Shown here piece by piece: positions 1 to 8,493 of a stretch of DNA of 64,000 nt. This DNA comes from Microbacterium sp. AK009. Lineage in GTDB: Bacteria > Actinomycetota > Actinomycetes > Actinomycetales > Microbacteriaceae. The stretch is taken from positions 453,750 to 517,749 of the forward strand of contig NZ_JACCCG010000003.1 of assembly GCF_013410955.1 (NCBI RefSeq), given 5' to 3'. Under the pieces are notes generated by a model, which worked only from the letters and a program-made list of their open reading frames with translations, had not been told where the DNA came from and did not search any database. The translations under genes were made by a program, and so were the position numbers. Numbering within the stretch: the stretch's first letter is position 1; the number at the start of each line of letters is the position of its first letter.

Positions 1-245
1 CCGATCAGATGGTCGCTCTCGATCGGATGCCGCAGCGGCAGGTCTTCCACGCACTCGTAGCGATTGCGCCGGCCCGACTTCTCTCGCCGCAGGTAACCGG
101 CATCGACGAGGTCGCTGAGGATCCCCTGGGCCGTGCGCTCGGTGATGCCGACGGCGTCGGCGATGTCGCGCACCCGCGCGCCGGGATCGCGGGCGACGTA
201 GATCAGCACGTGAGCGTGATTGGTCATGAAGGTCCATCCGCTCAT
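1..245 (-). CDS. Winged-helix transcriptional regulator (MarR/ArsR-like), 3'-truncated by window edge
   Basis: The visible 81 residues form a winged helix-turn-helix: a helix near TNHAHVLIYVARD, a recognition region VRDIADAVGITERTAQGILSDL and a wing GYLRREKSGRRNRY. The start was chosen because the reverse-strand hexamer TAGGAT (252-257) lies six bases before ATG at 245, the leaderless pattern seen repeatedly in this window. It diverges from the dab operon across 89 bp, so it is the obvious candidate to control that operon (inference from position). The C-terminus is outside the window, so a fused sensor domain cannot be excluded. Confidence 0.75.
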   Translation of the reverse strand, partial: MSGWTFMTNHAHVLIYVARDPGARVRDIADAVGITERTAQGILSDLVDAGYLRREKSGRRNRYECVEDLPLRHPIESDHLI

Positions 246-334
246 GATCCGATCCTACCCGCGGGGCCCGGAAGGGCGGCGGTCTAAAACGGGTGCTTTG
301 ACACCGGTAATCAAATACAGGTATTGTGCGACGC
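246..334. promoter_or_regulatory. Divergent promoter region of the HTH regulator and dab operon
   Basis: On the plus strand TTGACA (298-303) is followed after 18 bases by TATTGT (322-327), and ATG follows seven bases later, giving a leaderless dabB mRNA. An inverted repeat AATAC-AG-GTATT (314-325) overlaps the -10 and could be an operator. On the minus strand TAGGAT (252-257) serves the regulator gene. Promoter calls are by eye. Confidence 0.6.
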
Positions 335-1711
335 ATGACTTGGCCGACCCTCCGCTCTCTCGCGCCGACTCTGGTGCTGGTCGTCACCCTCCTCGCCGGG
401 CTCGGCGTCGCCGTGGCCCGCGGTGACGTCGTCGGGGCCGTGCTCACTGTGCTGGTCGTCGGCCTCACGGGGGTGGTGCAGTCCTTCAGCAGGCGGCACC
501 TGCGCGGCGACCCGCGTGCCGGCCGGTTCCTGGCCTATTCCACGGCATTCGCCGGGGCGAGCGTCGTCGCCGTCACCGCATCGACGCTGGTCGTCCTGGC
601 CGCGGGGTGGAGCGCGGCGAGTGTCTTCATGGCGCTCCTGCTCGCGACGGGTGGAGCGCCGCAGACCGCGGTGGCCGTCCGTCGGGCCGGTGTCGCCTTC
701 GTCGTCGGCGACCTCGCCCTCTGGGGCGCCGTCGCCCTCACCGTGGCGTCGCTCGGCACCACGGGATTCGCCGACCTCGCCGACCTCGGCCCCGTCGCCG
801 CTGCTGCCGTCGGCGCACTGATCGCGGTCGCCGCGGTGGCCCGCGCCGCCTCGGTGCCCTTCCACGGCTGGCTGTCCGCGACGGTCGCGAGCACGACACC
901 GGTCTCCGCCCTCCTCCACGCCGGATTCGTCAACGCCGGAGCTCTGCTGCTGCTGCGCACCGACGCCGTCCCCTCGTTCGCCGGGCCCCTCGTCGTCGGC
1001 GTGTCCGGCGCCCTCACCGTCGTCATCGCCGGTGCGGCGATGCTCACCCGAAGCGACGTCAAGGGCAGACTCGTCCAGTCCACGGCGGCGCAGATGGGCT
1101 TCATGCTCGTCGCCTGCAGCCTCGGGGCCTTCGCCGTCGCCCTGGTGCATGTGGTCGGGCACGCGCTGTTCAAGGCGAGCCTCTTCCTCGGTGCCGGGTC
1201 GGCCATGGAGCGGGCGGTCTCCGGACGCGCCGCCCCGCGCACAGACCGGGACCCTCGGATGCCGCTGCTCGCCGCCCTCGCGGTGATCGCCGTCGCCGTC
1301 GCCGCGGTGATCGGCACGGCGGCGTGGACGAGCCCCTCGGCGGTGCTCCTGCTGTTCGTCGTCACCACCGCCGCGGTCGCCGCCGCGCAGCTCGCCGGGG
1401 GCGCGCTTTCCTCCGCAGCACGGCTGGCCGGTGTCGCACTCGTCGGGGGCGCCGTGGTGACCTACGTCTTCGCCGTGGGCGGCCTGGGCGGGCTCCTCGG
1501 CCTTCCGCCCGCCGCTGCGGCCATGCCGCCCGCGCTCGCCGTCGCGACCTTCGCCGCAGGCCTCGCCGTCGCGTTCCTCGCGCAGACGCGGGGAGCGCTC
1601 GCGGATCGCGCGTACGTCTTCGCCCTCGGCTGGGGGCGTCCGCCCCTGCCGGTCTCCTCGTCCGTTCCCGCCGGATCGTCCGGCCCTCGTGAATACCGGA
1701 GCGCGTCATGA
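335..1711 (+). CDS. dabB: DabB, NuoL/ND5-like proton-conducting membrane subunit of inorganic carbon transporter
   Basis: A 458-residue, highly hydrophobic protein of the NADH-dehydrogenase subunit 5 (NuoL/MrpA-like) family. Family signatures are visible in the central part (HGWLSATVASTTPVSALLHAG and the following VHVVGHALFKASLFLGAG), which hold the conserved proton-pathway His and Lys. It is shorter than true NuoL and has no nuo neighbours. Its partner is the DUF2309 protein encoded immediately downstream with a 4-bp ATGA overlap, the hallmark of the two-gene DAB bicarbonate-accumulating system. The ATG at 335 is preferred over an upstream in-frame GTG at 326 because the latter overlaps the -10 box. 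Likely role: coupling cation influx to DabA-driven CO2 hydration at the membrane. Confidence 0.88.
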   Translation: MTWPTLRSLAPTLVLVVTLLAGLGVAVARGDVVGAVLTVLVVGLTGVVQSFSRRHLRGDPRAGRFLAYSTAFAGASVVAVTASTLVVLAAGWSAASVFMALLLATGGAPQTAVAVRRAGVAFVVGDLALWGAVALTVASLGTTGFADLADLGPVAAAAVGALIAVAAVARAASVPFHGWLSATVASTTPVSALLHAGFVNAGALLLLRTDAVPSFAGPLVVGVSGALTVVIAGAAMLTRSDVKGRLVQSTAAQMGFMLVACSLGAFAVALVHVVGHALFKASLFLGAGSAMERAVSGRAAPRTDRDPRMPLLAALAVIAVAVAAVIGTAAWTSPSAVLLLFVVTTAAVAAAQLAGGALSSAARLAGVALVGGAVVTYVFAVGGLGGLLGLPPAAAAMPPALAVATFAAGLAVAFLAQTRGALADRAYVFALGWGRPPLPVSSSVPAGSSGPREYRSAS

Positions 1712-4299
1712 CCGTCCCCTCCCTGCACGACAGCGTCCTCGAGCAGCGCGCCACGATCCGCGGCATGGTCGCCGCCGCGGCGCGCGCGATCTCGCCGCAC
1801 TACCCGCTCGAGACCTTCATCGCGCGAAACCCCGTCGCCGACTACGAGCGCCTGCGCTTCGAAGACGCCATCCGGGCCGTCGCGGCCGATCACGATGCGG
1901 GCCTCACTCACCCCGAGCCCGTGTTCCGGCAGCTCTTCGACGCGGGAAGGATCACCGAAGACGACCTTCGCCACGCGATCGCGTTCCACGTCGCCGAGGC
2001 GCGGAGCCGTCGCATCCTCTGCTGCGGCGAGAAGGAGGTGACGGTCGGTGAGCTGCTCCTGCTCGACCTGTGCCACGCGCCCGAGGGCCCCTCACCGCAC
2101 CCGACGCTGCGGACGCCGGCGGCGCTGCGCTCGCCGAAGGTGCATGCGCGCATCGACGAACACGTCGGCCGTTGGCTCAGCGCCGCCTTCGCCGACGCCT
2201 CGTGGTCACGGCGAACGGAGGACGTCGGCCTGTGGGAGGCGTGGCGCCGGCTGGCCCCGCTCGACCTGCGTCTTCCGCGACGCGTGCGCTCCGGCATCCG
2301 CTGGTCGCCGACCCACCCCGAAGACGCCATCGCCGACGTGCTCGGGCAGTGGGAGTGGGACGACGCGACCGCGACGCAGTACCTGCGGGCGCACGTGCTC
2401 GCGCAGCCCGGGTGGACGGCGGCGGTGCGACACGCTGCGATGACGGGGAACGAGCGGATGTCGGTGACCGCCCTCATCGCCCTGAGGGTCACCCTCGAAT
2501 CCCTCCTCCTCGACGATCACGACATCACCCCCGAAGAGCTCGGGTACACCCGCCGGACGGCGGATCCGCCGGCGCCCGACGACGACAGGATCGACGTCGT
2601 CGGCCGGGCGGCGGGTGTGGATGTCACGGATCCCGCGGTGCGGCAGGGGCTGTCCCGCGTGCTGAGCCTCGTCGACCCGGCGAGTCGGCGGGCGATCTGG
2701 CAGGAGGCCTATGAGCGCGGGGTCGCCCGTCGGCTCGCCCCCGCGATCGCCCCGGTGCTCCGGCCCGTCGGTCCCTCCGCAGAGCGACCGATCGCCCAGG
2801 CGGTGTTCTGCATCGACCCGCGGTCCGAGGGCATCCGCCGCCACCTCGAGGCAGCCGGGCGTGTCGAGACGCTCGGCTTCGCCGGCTTCTTCGCCGTGCC
2901 GATCTGGTTCCGCAGCGCCGCGGGCGGGCCGGCCGTCGCATCCTGCCCGGTGCTCCTGACCCCGAGGCGCGCCGTGTCGGAGTCCTCCTCAGACCACGAG
3001 CCCCTCGCTCGCTGGCAGGGGCGACTCGCCTGCGGTCATGCCCTGCGCGGCACCTTCGGGCGGGTCAAGGACTCGACGATCGCGCCCTTCGCTCTGGCCG
3101 AGACCGCCGGGTGGCTCATGGGCCCCGCGATGGCTGCCCGGACCGTCAGCCCGACCGGGTGGCGGGCGCTCGTGGAGCAGGTCGGTCGGCTGCTGCCGGC
3201 GAAACCGGCGACCCGGCTCGACGCGGATGTCGCGATGAACCTCGACGAGCGGGTGCTCTACGCCGAGGCGGCCCTGCGCATGATGGGCCTCGTCGACGGC
3301 TTCGCGCGCCTCGTCGTGCTCGCCGGTCATGGCGCGGCGGTGACGAACAACCCCTACGCGTCGGCGCTGCAGTGCGGCGCCTGCGGCGGACACGAGGGCG
3401 CACCCAACGCCCGGGCGGCCGCCCTTGTCTTCAACGACCCGCCCACCCGTGCCCGGTTGGCAGAGCGCGGCATCGCTATTCCCGACGACACCCTCTTCGT
3501 CGCGGCCCAGCACGACACCGTCACCGACGCCGTGCGGCTGCTCGAACCGTGGGCGATCCCCGCCACCCACGCCGACGACGTCGAAGTGCTGGAGGCCGTG
3601 TTCGACCGCGCTCGCGCAGGGCACGCCGCGGAACGGCTGGCGGTGCTGCCCGGCGCCGCCGGCGCGGACCCGCTGCGGGAGACCGCACGTCGCGGGGCTG
3701 ACTGGGCGGAGGTGTACCCGGAGTGGGGCCTTGCGGGCAACGCCGCCTTCATCGTGGGGCCGCGCAGCATCACCGCCGGACACGACCTCGGCCGCCGAGC
3801 CTTCCTCCACAGCTATGACGCCGACGCCGACCCCGACGGCTCGGGACTGGAGACGATCCTCACCGCCCCGATGATCGTCGCGCAGTGGATCAACGCGCAG
3901 TACGCAGCATCCGCTCTCTCACCCGACCGATTCGGTGCCGGGCCGAAGCCCCTCCACAACGTCGTCGGGACCATCGGCGTGCTCTCGGGGTACGGCGGCG
4001 ACCTGCGGATCGGCCTGCCGTGGCAGTCGGTCGGGGTGGGCGGCGAACTCGCGCACGAGCCGGTGCGCCTGCAGGTGTTCGTGCAGGCGCCGTTCGCCCG
4101 CCTCAACCTCCTTCTGGAGTCGGCGGAGGTCGTCCGCGACCTCGTCGACAAGGAGTGGATCACGCTGCGCGCCCGCGAGCATGACACCGACCGTTGGCTC
4201 CGCTTCGGACCCTACGGCTGGGTGGCCGAACCCGACCTCAACGCCGTTCCCGCCGACACCCCCGCGTCCACCCTCGAGAACCTGGAGGCTTCACGATGA
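1708..4299 (+). CDS. dabA: DabA, DUF2309 zinc protein of the DAB inorganic carbon accumulation complex
   Basis: An 863-residue DUF2309 protein. In studied DabA proteins a beta-carbonic-anhydrase-like zinc site uses Cys, Asp, His, Cys. Here the equivalents read as C368 and D370 (FCIDPRSEG), H541 (VLAGHGAAV) and C556 (LQCGACGGH). The spacings of 173 and 15 residues match those I recall for Halothiobacillus DabA (C351, D353, H524, C539), so the site appears intact. It is translationally coupled to dabB upstream and to the PII-like gene downstream, both by ATGA overlaps. It is expected to hydrate CO2 to bicarbonate vectorially in complex with DabB. No carboxysome or Rubisco genes are in the window, so the purpose is probably anaplerotic bicarbonate supply (inference). 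Confidence 0.92.
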   Translation: MTVPSLHDSVLEQRATIRGMVAAAARAISPHYPLETFIARNPVADYERLRFEDAIRAVAADHDAGLTHPEPVFRQLFDAGRITEDDLRHAIAFHVAEARSRRILCCGEKEVTVGELLLLDLCHAPEGPSPHPTLRTPAALRSPKVHARIDEHVGRWLSAAFADASWSRRTEDVGLWEAWRRLAPLDLRLPRRVRSGIRWSPTHPEDAIADVLGQWEWDDATATQYLRAHVLAQPGWTAAVRHAAMTGNERMSVTALIALRVTLESLLLDDHDITPEELGYTRRTADPPAPDDDRIDVVGRAAGVDVTDPAVRQGLSRVLSLVDPASRRAIWQEAYERGVARRLAPAIAPVLRPVGPSAERPIAQAVFCIDPRSEGIRRHLEAAGRVETLGFAGFFAVPIWFRSAAGGPAVASCPVLLTPRRAVSESSSDHEPLARWQGRLACGHALRGTFGRVKDSTIAPFALAETAGWLMGPAMAARTVSPTGWRALVEQVGRLLPAKPATRLDADVAMNLDERVLYAEAALRMMGLVDGFARLVVLAGHGAAVTNNPYASALQCGACGGHEGAPNARAAALVFNDPPTRARLAERGIAIPDDTLFVAAQHDTVTDAVRLLEPWAIPATHADDVEVLEAVFDRARAGHAAERLAVLPGAAGADPLRETARRGADWAEVYPEWGLAGNAAFIVGPRSITAGHDLGRRAFLHSYDADADPDGSGLETILTAPMIVAQWINAQYAASALSPDRFGAGPKPLHNVVGTIGVLSGYGGDLRIGLPWQSVGVGGELAHEPVRLQVFVQAPFARLNLLLESAEVVRDLVDKEWITLRAREHDTDRWLRFGPYGWVAEPDLNAVPADTPASTLENLEASR

Positions 4300-4619
4300 G
4301 CACGACCGCCCTCACCCCGATGACCAAGATCGAGATCGTCGTGCCGGGAGACGACGCCGCCGACGTCGCCGAGCTCATCCGCTCCGTCGGCGCCCGCGGG
4401 TACACCTCGGTCTCGGGCGTCTCGGGCTTCGGCCACCACGGCGTCCGTGGTGGACGGATGCTCTTCAACGAACACGACGCGCTGACGCTCCTCATCACGG
4501 TGGTGCCGGATCATCGGGCGGATGCGATCGTCGCGGGCATCCGACCGATCCTCGACCGCACCTCGGGGGTGATGTTCGTCTCGCCGACCGCCGTGAGCCG
4601 CCCCGACTACTTCGCGTGA
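4296..4619 (+). CDS. PII-like signalling protein of the dab operon
   Basis: A 107-residue protein with a PII (GlnB/CPII-like) ferredoxin fold: a first strand MTKIEIVVPGDDAADVAELI, a glycine-rich T-loop region (SGVSGFGHHGVRGG) and a last strand GVMFVSPTAVSRPDYFA. It overlaps the dabA stop codon (ATGA), so it is co-translated. PII-like proteins next to inorganic carbon transporters are thought to sense adenine nucleotides or bicarbonate and tune transport. The conserved uridylylated Tyr of GlnB is not evident in the T-loop, so it is a divergent PII-like protein rather than a nitrogen regulator. Confidence 0.8.
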   Translation: MSTTALTPMTKIEIVVPGDDAADVAELIRSVGARGYTSVSGVSGFGHHGVRGGRMLFNEHDALTLLITVVPDHRADAIVAGIRPILDRTSGVMFVSPTAVSRPDYFA

Positions 4620-4656
4620 CCGGCGCGTGCGGGGGCGGTCAGCCCGCCGAGGGGCG

Positions 4657-4675
4657 CGTGTCGAGCACCGACACG
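4657..4675. terminator. Hairpin between convergent PII-like and sigma genes
   Basis: CGTGTCG (4657-4663) pairs with CGACACG (4669-4675) over a 5-base loop, followed by a second hairpin GGGGCCG/CGGCCCC (4683-4701) that overlaps the sigma-factor stop. There is no T-run; bidirectional termination is inferred from the convergent context. Confidence 0.45.
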
Positions 4676-4689
4676 GGACGCCGGGGCCG

Positions 4690-5919
4690 TCAGCCGGCCC
4701 CGCCGAGGAGGTGGGCGCGCACGCGCGGGTCGGTCGTAAGGCCCACCGCGCGGCGGGTCGCGTCCGCCGCCTCGGCGACCCGTCCGCGTGCCGCTTCGAC
4801 CCGCGCGAGGCAGACCCAGTACGGCTGATGGTCGGCGACCACGGATGACGGGAGCACGGCCAGTGCGCGAGCCGCAGCGTCGGCCTCGCCTACCTCGACG
4901 AGTGCCGCGGCGGAGCCGATCCTCGCGCCGGTCGACGGCGCGATCTGCAGGAGGCCGCGATACAGAGCGACCACCGCCCGCCAGTCGGTGGTGCCGGTCT
5001 CGGCGCGCGCCGAATGGACGGCACTGATGGCCGCCTCGAGCTGGAATCGCCCCAGGCGGCCCTGCGCCGCCGCGCGGCGGAGCTCGTCATCGCCGCGCGC
5101 ACGGAGCACCGCCGACCACAGCCGCGTGTCCTGAGCCCCGAGCGGGACGAACCAACCGTTGACGAAGCGCGCCGCGCGCCTGCTCTCGGTGTGGAGCAGG
5201 AGCGCGAAGAGTCCCCGCGCTTCTGGGTCGTCGGGGACAAGGGTCGTCATCATCTCGGCCAGGCGCAGTGCCTCGGTGCGCAGGGCCGGGCGATCGCCGC
5301 CGAGCTCGTCGATGAGCGCATCGGATGCCCCGTACGCCGCGTAGATCGCTCGCAGCACCGCTCCCACCCGCGTCGGAAGGTCTTCGGGTGACGGCACGCG
5401 GTAGCGGATTCCCGCGTCGCGGATCTTCGTCTTCACCCGACTGAGACGCTGGCCCATGGTGGACGGCGGCACGAGAAAAACCGCGGCGATCCGCGCCGCG
5501 TCGACCCCGAGCACGGCCTGCAGCATCAGCGGGGCGTGCATCCTCTCGTCGATCGCCGGGTGCGCGCACACGAAGAGCAGGGTGAGGACGTCGTCCTGGG
5601 TGGGGGCCGATTCGGTGAGCTCGTCATCGGTCACCGCCATGACGATCATCTCCTCGGGGGCGACGAGGACGTCCCGGGTGCGGCGGCGCGCTGCGCTGAT
5701 CGCGGCGTTACGCGCCGCGACCCGGAGCCAGGCCTCGGGAGACCGCGGCACCCCGCCCTCCCGCCAGGCGGTGATCGCCTGCGCGAATGCTGTCGCCACG
5801 GCATCCTCGGCAGCCTGCAGGTCGCCGTTGCGGCGGAAGAGCCAGCCGACGAGACGCCCGAAGAGCTCTCGGTGAGCGTCGGCGAGCGCCTCGTCGGGCT
5901 GCACGGGGAGGTGTGTCAT
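4690..5919 (-). CDS. ECF42-type RNA polymerase sigma factor with long C-terminal extension
   Basis: A 409-residue protein. The first half carries sigma-70 regions 2 (LFGRLVGWLFRRNGDLQAAEDAVATAF onwards) and 4 (GVDAARIAAVFLVPPSTMGQRLSRVKTKI). The rest is a roughly 200-residue helical, TPR-like extension (DUF6596), characteristic of ECF42 factors, where it is needed for activity. A good AGGAG precedes the ATG. It is the third gene of an operon with a YCII/DGPF protein and an SRPBCC protein; linkage to DGPF proteins is the defining context of ECF42. No anti-sigma factor is encoded nearby, as is usual for the group. Confidence 0.88.
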   Translation of the reverse strand: MTHLPVQPDEALADAHRELFGRLVGWLFRRNGDLQAAEDAVATAFAQAITAWREGGVPRSPEAWLRVAARNAAISAARRRTRDVLVAPEEMIVMAVTDDELTESAPTQDDVLTLLFVCAHPAIDERMHAPLMLQAVLGVDAARIAAVFLVPPSTMGQRLSRVKTKIRDAGIRYRVPSPEDLPTRVGAVLRAIYAAYGASDALIDELGGDRPALRTEALRLAEMMTTLVPDDPEARGLFALLLHTESRRAARFVNGWFVPLGAQDTRLWSAVLRARGDDELRRAAAQGRLGRFQLEAAISAVHSARAETGTTDWRAVVALYRGLLQIAPSTGARIGSAAALVEVGEADAAARALAVLPSSVVADHQPYWVCLARVEAARGRVAEAADATRRAVGLTTDPRVRAHLLGGAG

Positions 5920-5940
5920 CCGAACTCCTGGGCGCAGAGG

Positions 5941-6297
5941 TCAGGACATCGGCGGCAGTACAGGGCGGACCTCGACCGAGCCCCGCGCGGCGGCCGGGCA
6001 GCGCGCCGCCCATACCATCGCCTCATCGAGGTTGGGGACGTCGATGAGGAAGATCCCGCCCAGGTGCTCCTTGACTTCGGCGAAGGGCCCGTCCTGCACC
6101 TCGACGTCGCCGCCCCGCATCCGGAGGGTGGTCGCCGTTCCCGGCGGCTGCAGGCCCGCGGCCGCCGACAGGACCCCGCTCTGCTCCAGGGCCACGACGT
6201 ACCCGGCCCACGAGGCCCAGTAGGCATCTGCGGCGACCGGATCGGTGCGGTCTGCGTAATCGGCCTCGGCCTCCATGGCCAGGATCGCGAACTGCAT
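5941..6297 (-). CDS. YCII-related (DGPF domain) protein
   Basis: A 118-residue YCII-family protein with the signature DGPF in VQDGPFAEVKEHLGG and the usual FLIDVPNLDEAMVWAARCP strand-helix unit. Its biochemical role is unknown; the fold is a dimeric alpha/beta barrel related to muconolactone isomerases. It lies 21 bp upstream of the ECF42 sigma gene and 12 bp downstream of the SRPBCC gene on the same strand, so it is co-transcribed. DGPF genes are both neighbours and likely regulon members of ECF42 factors. Confidence 0.85.
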   Translation of the reverse strand: MQFAILAMEAEADYADRTDPVAADAYWASWAGYVVALEQSGVLSAAAGLQPPGTATTLRMRGGDVEVQDGPFAEVKEHLGGIFLIDVPNLDEAMVWAARCPAAARGSVEVRPVLPPMS

Positions 6298-6309
6298 GGG
6301 GTTTCCCTT

Positions 6310-6759
6310 CTAGGCGACGGGTGCCGGCACGAGCGACGCCGAGGTCTCGAGCAGGGTCTTCAGTCCGGACAGGATCAGCACCCAGCCGCGCTCGATGTCG
6401 TCGGCGGCGGGGCCGGCGGGCAGGTCCTCGTGGATGAGGGTGAGCTGGGTGAGTCCGGGTATCGCCATCGCGGTGTCGGTGAGGACGTAGGTCACGCGGC
6501 TTTCGGGCAGCTCGGCGACGCTCGGTGTCCACGCTCCACGGAACGTCATGCTCAGCCGCTCTCCCTCGACGAGATCGGTGACGGTGCCGGTGATGACCTC
6601 GCGACCGTTCGACACGTACGAGTATGGCGACCCGGCGCCCCGGGGGAAATGCGCTTCGAAGCCGTAATAGTAGGCAGGCGAGATCGCCGGGTCGGTGAGT
6701 GCTCGCCAGACCTCTGCGGGCGAAGCCTTGATGGCGAGCTGGATCTTCTGGGTCGACAT
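6310..6759 (-). CDS. SRPBCC (AHSA1-like) domain protein
   Basis: A 149-residue START/AHSA1-type protein (KIQLAIKASPAEVWRALTD at the N-terminus, ERGWVLILSGLKTLLE at the C-terminus), a hydrophobic-cavity fold that binds small ligands. The frame stays open much further upstream, but the start at 6759 is fixed by GAGAGG about seven bases before ATG and by the conserved N-terminal beta strand. First gene of the SRPBCC-YCII-ECF42 operon. Confidence 0.83.
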   Translation of the reverse strand: MSTQKIQLAIKASPAEVWRALTDPAISPAYYYGFEAHFPRGAGSPYSYVSNGREVITGTVTDLVEGERLSMTFRGAWTPSVAELPESRVTYVLTDTAMAIPGLTQLTLIHEDLPAGPAADDIERGWVLILSGLKTLLETSASLVPAPVA

Positions 6760-6882
6760 GATGTCCTCTCTGCGCGCCACGGTGGCGCTAACGGGAAGAC
6801 GTGCGGACCTTCTCCGTTTCGACAAAGGCCCGGGAAGAACCTCTTCGCGGGTAGTGTGTGCCGGGTTACGGAAAGGTGAGCG

Positions 6883-7608
6883 GTGAACGATCGAGCAGGA
6901 GACCAGCCCGAGCGCCGTGCGCTCATCGTGCGCGGAGGATGGGAGGGGCATCAGCCAGTCGCGGCGACCGACCTCTTCGTGCCCTTCCTGCGTGATCAGG
7001 GTTTCGCGGTGCGCATCGAAGACTCCAACGCCGTCTACGCCGATGCCGAGGCGATGGCCGAGACCGACCTCATCGTGCAGAGCGTCACGATGTCGGAGAT
7101 CTCCGCCGAGGCGCTCCGGGGACTCCGCGACGCCGTGGCGGCGGGTACCGGACTCGCCGGCTGGCACGGCGGGATCGCCGACTCGTACCGGGGCAGCTCG
7201 GACTACCTGCAGCTCATCGGGGGCCAGTTCGCGACGCACCCTGCAAAGGCCCCCGCCGAGCGCGCCGGCAACGAGAGCGACAACTTCCTGCCGCACACGA
7301 TCGAGATCACGCCGCTCGGGCGCGATCACGAGATCACCCGCGGCATCGGCGACATCGACCTCGTCACCGAGCAGTACTGGGTGCTCCACGACGACCTCAA
7401 CGACGTCCTGGCGACCACCACCCACCCGGTGCAGCCGCATCACCCGTGGCACCGGCCCATCACGTCGCCCGCGGTGTGGACGCGAGCGTGGGGGAGCGGC
7501 CGGGTGTTCGTGGCCACCCCCGGTCACAGCGTCGACGTGCTGCAGGACGAACGCGTGCGCACCATCGTCGAGCGCGGCATGACGTGGGCCGCGCGCGAGC
7601 GCGCCTGA
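6883..7608 (+). CDS. ThuA-domain (trehalose utilisation-like) protein
   Basis: A 241-residue ThuA-like protein of the class I glutamine-amidotransferase-like fold. Characteristic stretches are LIVRGGWEGHQP near the N-terminus, GTGLAGWHGGIADSYR around residue 95 and VWTRAWGSGRVFVATPGHS near the C-terminus. The GTG start has GGAAAGGTGAG upstream. ThuA proteins are found with sugar oxidation and uptake genes; the exact reaction is unknown. It diverges from the SRPBCC operon and abuts the BLUF gene tail to tail with no gap. Confidence 0.8.
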   Translation: MNDRAGDQPERRALIVRGGWEGHQPVAATDLFVPFLRDQGFAVRIEDSNAVYADAEAMAETDLIVQSVTMSEISAEALRGLRDAVAAGTGLAGWHGGIADSYRGSSDYLQLIGGQFATHPAKAPAERAGNESDNFLPHTIEITPLGRDHEITRGIGDIDLVTEQYWVLHDDLNDVLATTTHPVQPHHPWHRPITSPAVWTRAWGSGRVFVATPGHSVDVLQDERVRTIVERGMTWAARERA

Positions 7609-8088
7609 TCAGAAGGACGTCGCTTCGCGCGACCGCACCCGGAACCACAGGCTGAGCTCCCGCGCCGCGCGGACCGTCGGGGCGGCGCCCTGGGCGTCAT
7701 CCAGATCGTCGAACGTGCTGCGGAACCCGACGGGAACGGCCTCCTCATGATCGGCAACGCGCTCGAACCCCATCGTCCATTCGCCGAAGTGGCGCTCGTC
7801 GACGCGATCTTCGACGAGGGTGCGCACCGAGTGGTGACGCGGGTCGGCGACGATCCGGTCGTAGAGGGTGCGGACCACGGCGGCCGGGCCCTCGATCACC
7901 TGGAAGAAGCGCCCCGCCCGGTAGACCAGGAGCCCGGTGATGCCGGCAGCGGCGTTCTTCGCACGGCTCGTCGCGAGGAGCTCCGTGAGCTGACCGTCGT
8001 CCATCGGCTCACGGGATGTGCTGGTGTAGAGCACCGACAGAAGGTCGTCGGACGGGTCGTGCCCACGCGTGGCTGTGCTTTCCCTCAC
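7609..8088 (-). CDS. BLUF-domain blue-light photoreceptor
   Basis: A 159-residue protein with a BLUF (FAD-binding) domain at about residues 16-110 and a short C-terminal tail. All photocycle residues are present: Y21 (VLYTS), N45, Q63 (FFQVIEG), W104 and M106 (GEWTMGF). By coincidence these numbers equal those of Rhodobacter AppA. No output domain is fused, so it must signal through a partner. The GTG start has GAGGGAG upstream. A 77-codon gene of unknown function lies 10 bp upstream on the same strand and is a candidate partner (inference). Confidence 0.92.
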   Translation of the reverse strand: MRESTATRGHDPSDDLLSVLYTSTSREPMDDGQLTELLATSRAKNAAAGITGLLVYRAGRFFQVIEGPAAVVRTLYDRIVADPRHHSVRTLVEDRVDERHFGEWTMGFERVADHEEAVPVGFRSTFDDLDDAQGAAPTVRAARELSLWFRVRSREATSF

Positions 8089-8098
8089 CCGATCTCCC

Positions 8099-8332
8099 TC
8101 ATCTGCGGTCGTAGCCGATCCCGAGTGTCACCGCCGCCAGCCCGTGCATGGCCTCGGTCAGGTCGGGGTACTTCCCGACCGGCCGGGAGCGCATGTCGTA
8201 GGCGGTGAACCGGCGGTCGCGCTCCCGGATGATGTACCCGAGGAGTGCGCCGTTGCGGCTTCCGACATGGAATCCGTCTTCCACGCGCGACCAGATGACG
8301 CCGGCGCCAGGACTGGTGCCTCGATGATTCAC
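8099..8332 (-). CDS. Hypothetical 77-residue protein upstream of BLUF gene
   Basis: I do not recognise a family. The sequence is hydrophilic and mixed alpha/beta in appearance (VIWSRVEDGFHVGSRNG, IIRERDRRFTAYDMRSR), with no membrane segment, signal peptide or cysteine. It ends 10 bp before the BLUF start on the same strand, so the two are probably one transcript. The GTG start at 8332 lacks a convincing ribosome-binding site, so the true start could lie further in. Confidence 0.6.
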   Translation of the reverse strand: MNHRGTSPGAGVIWSRVEDGFHVGSRNGALLGYIIRERDRRFTAYDMRSRPVGKYPDLTEAMHGLAAVTLGIGYDRR

Positions 8333-8493
8333 GAGCCTGCCTACTCATCCTGTTGCGCGCCGGTGGATCCACGCGTGACCCTCAGCGTGTCACACCTGGA
8401 GCGCATCCGGTAGCCGTGCGGTGGCTGTGCCACGTGGGACCGGTGACATGGCAAGGTGGGGAGGGTTCGATCCACAGGCGAAGGGGCGCATCG

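Noticed and set aside
6760..6882. Sigma-70 promoter before the ThuA gene (TCGACA and TAGTGT)
   Set aside because: Spacing is 27 bases, too long for a promoter.
6310..7527. A 405-codon minus frame as one gene
   Set aside because: Upstream part is antisense to the ThuA gene; SD and domain start place the gene at 6759.
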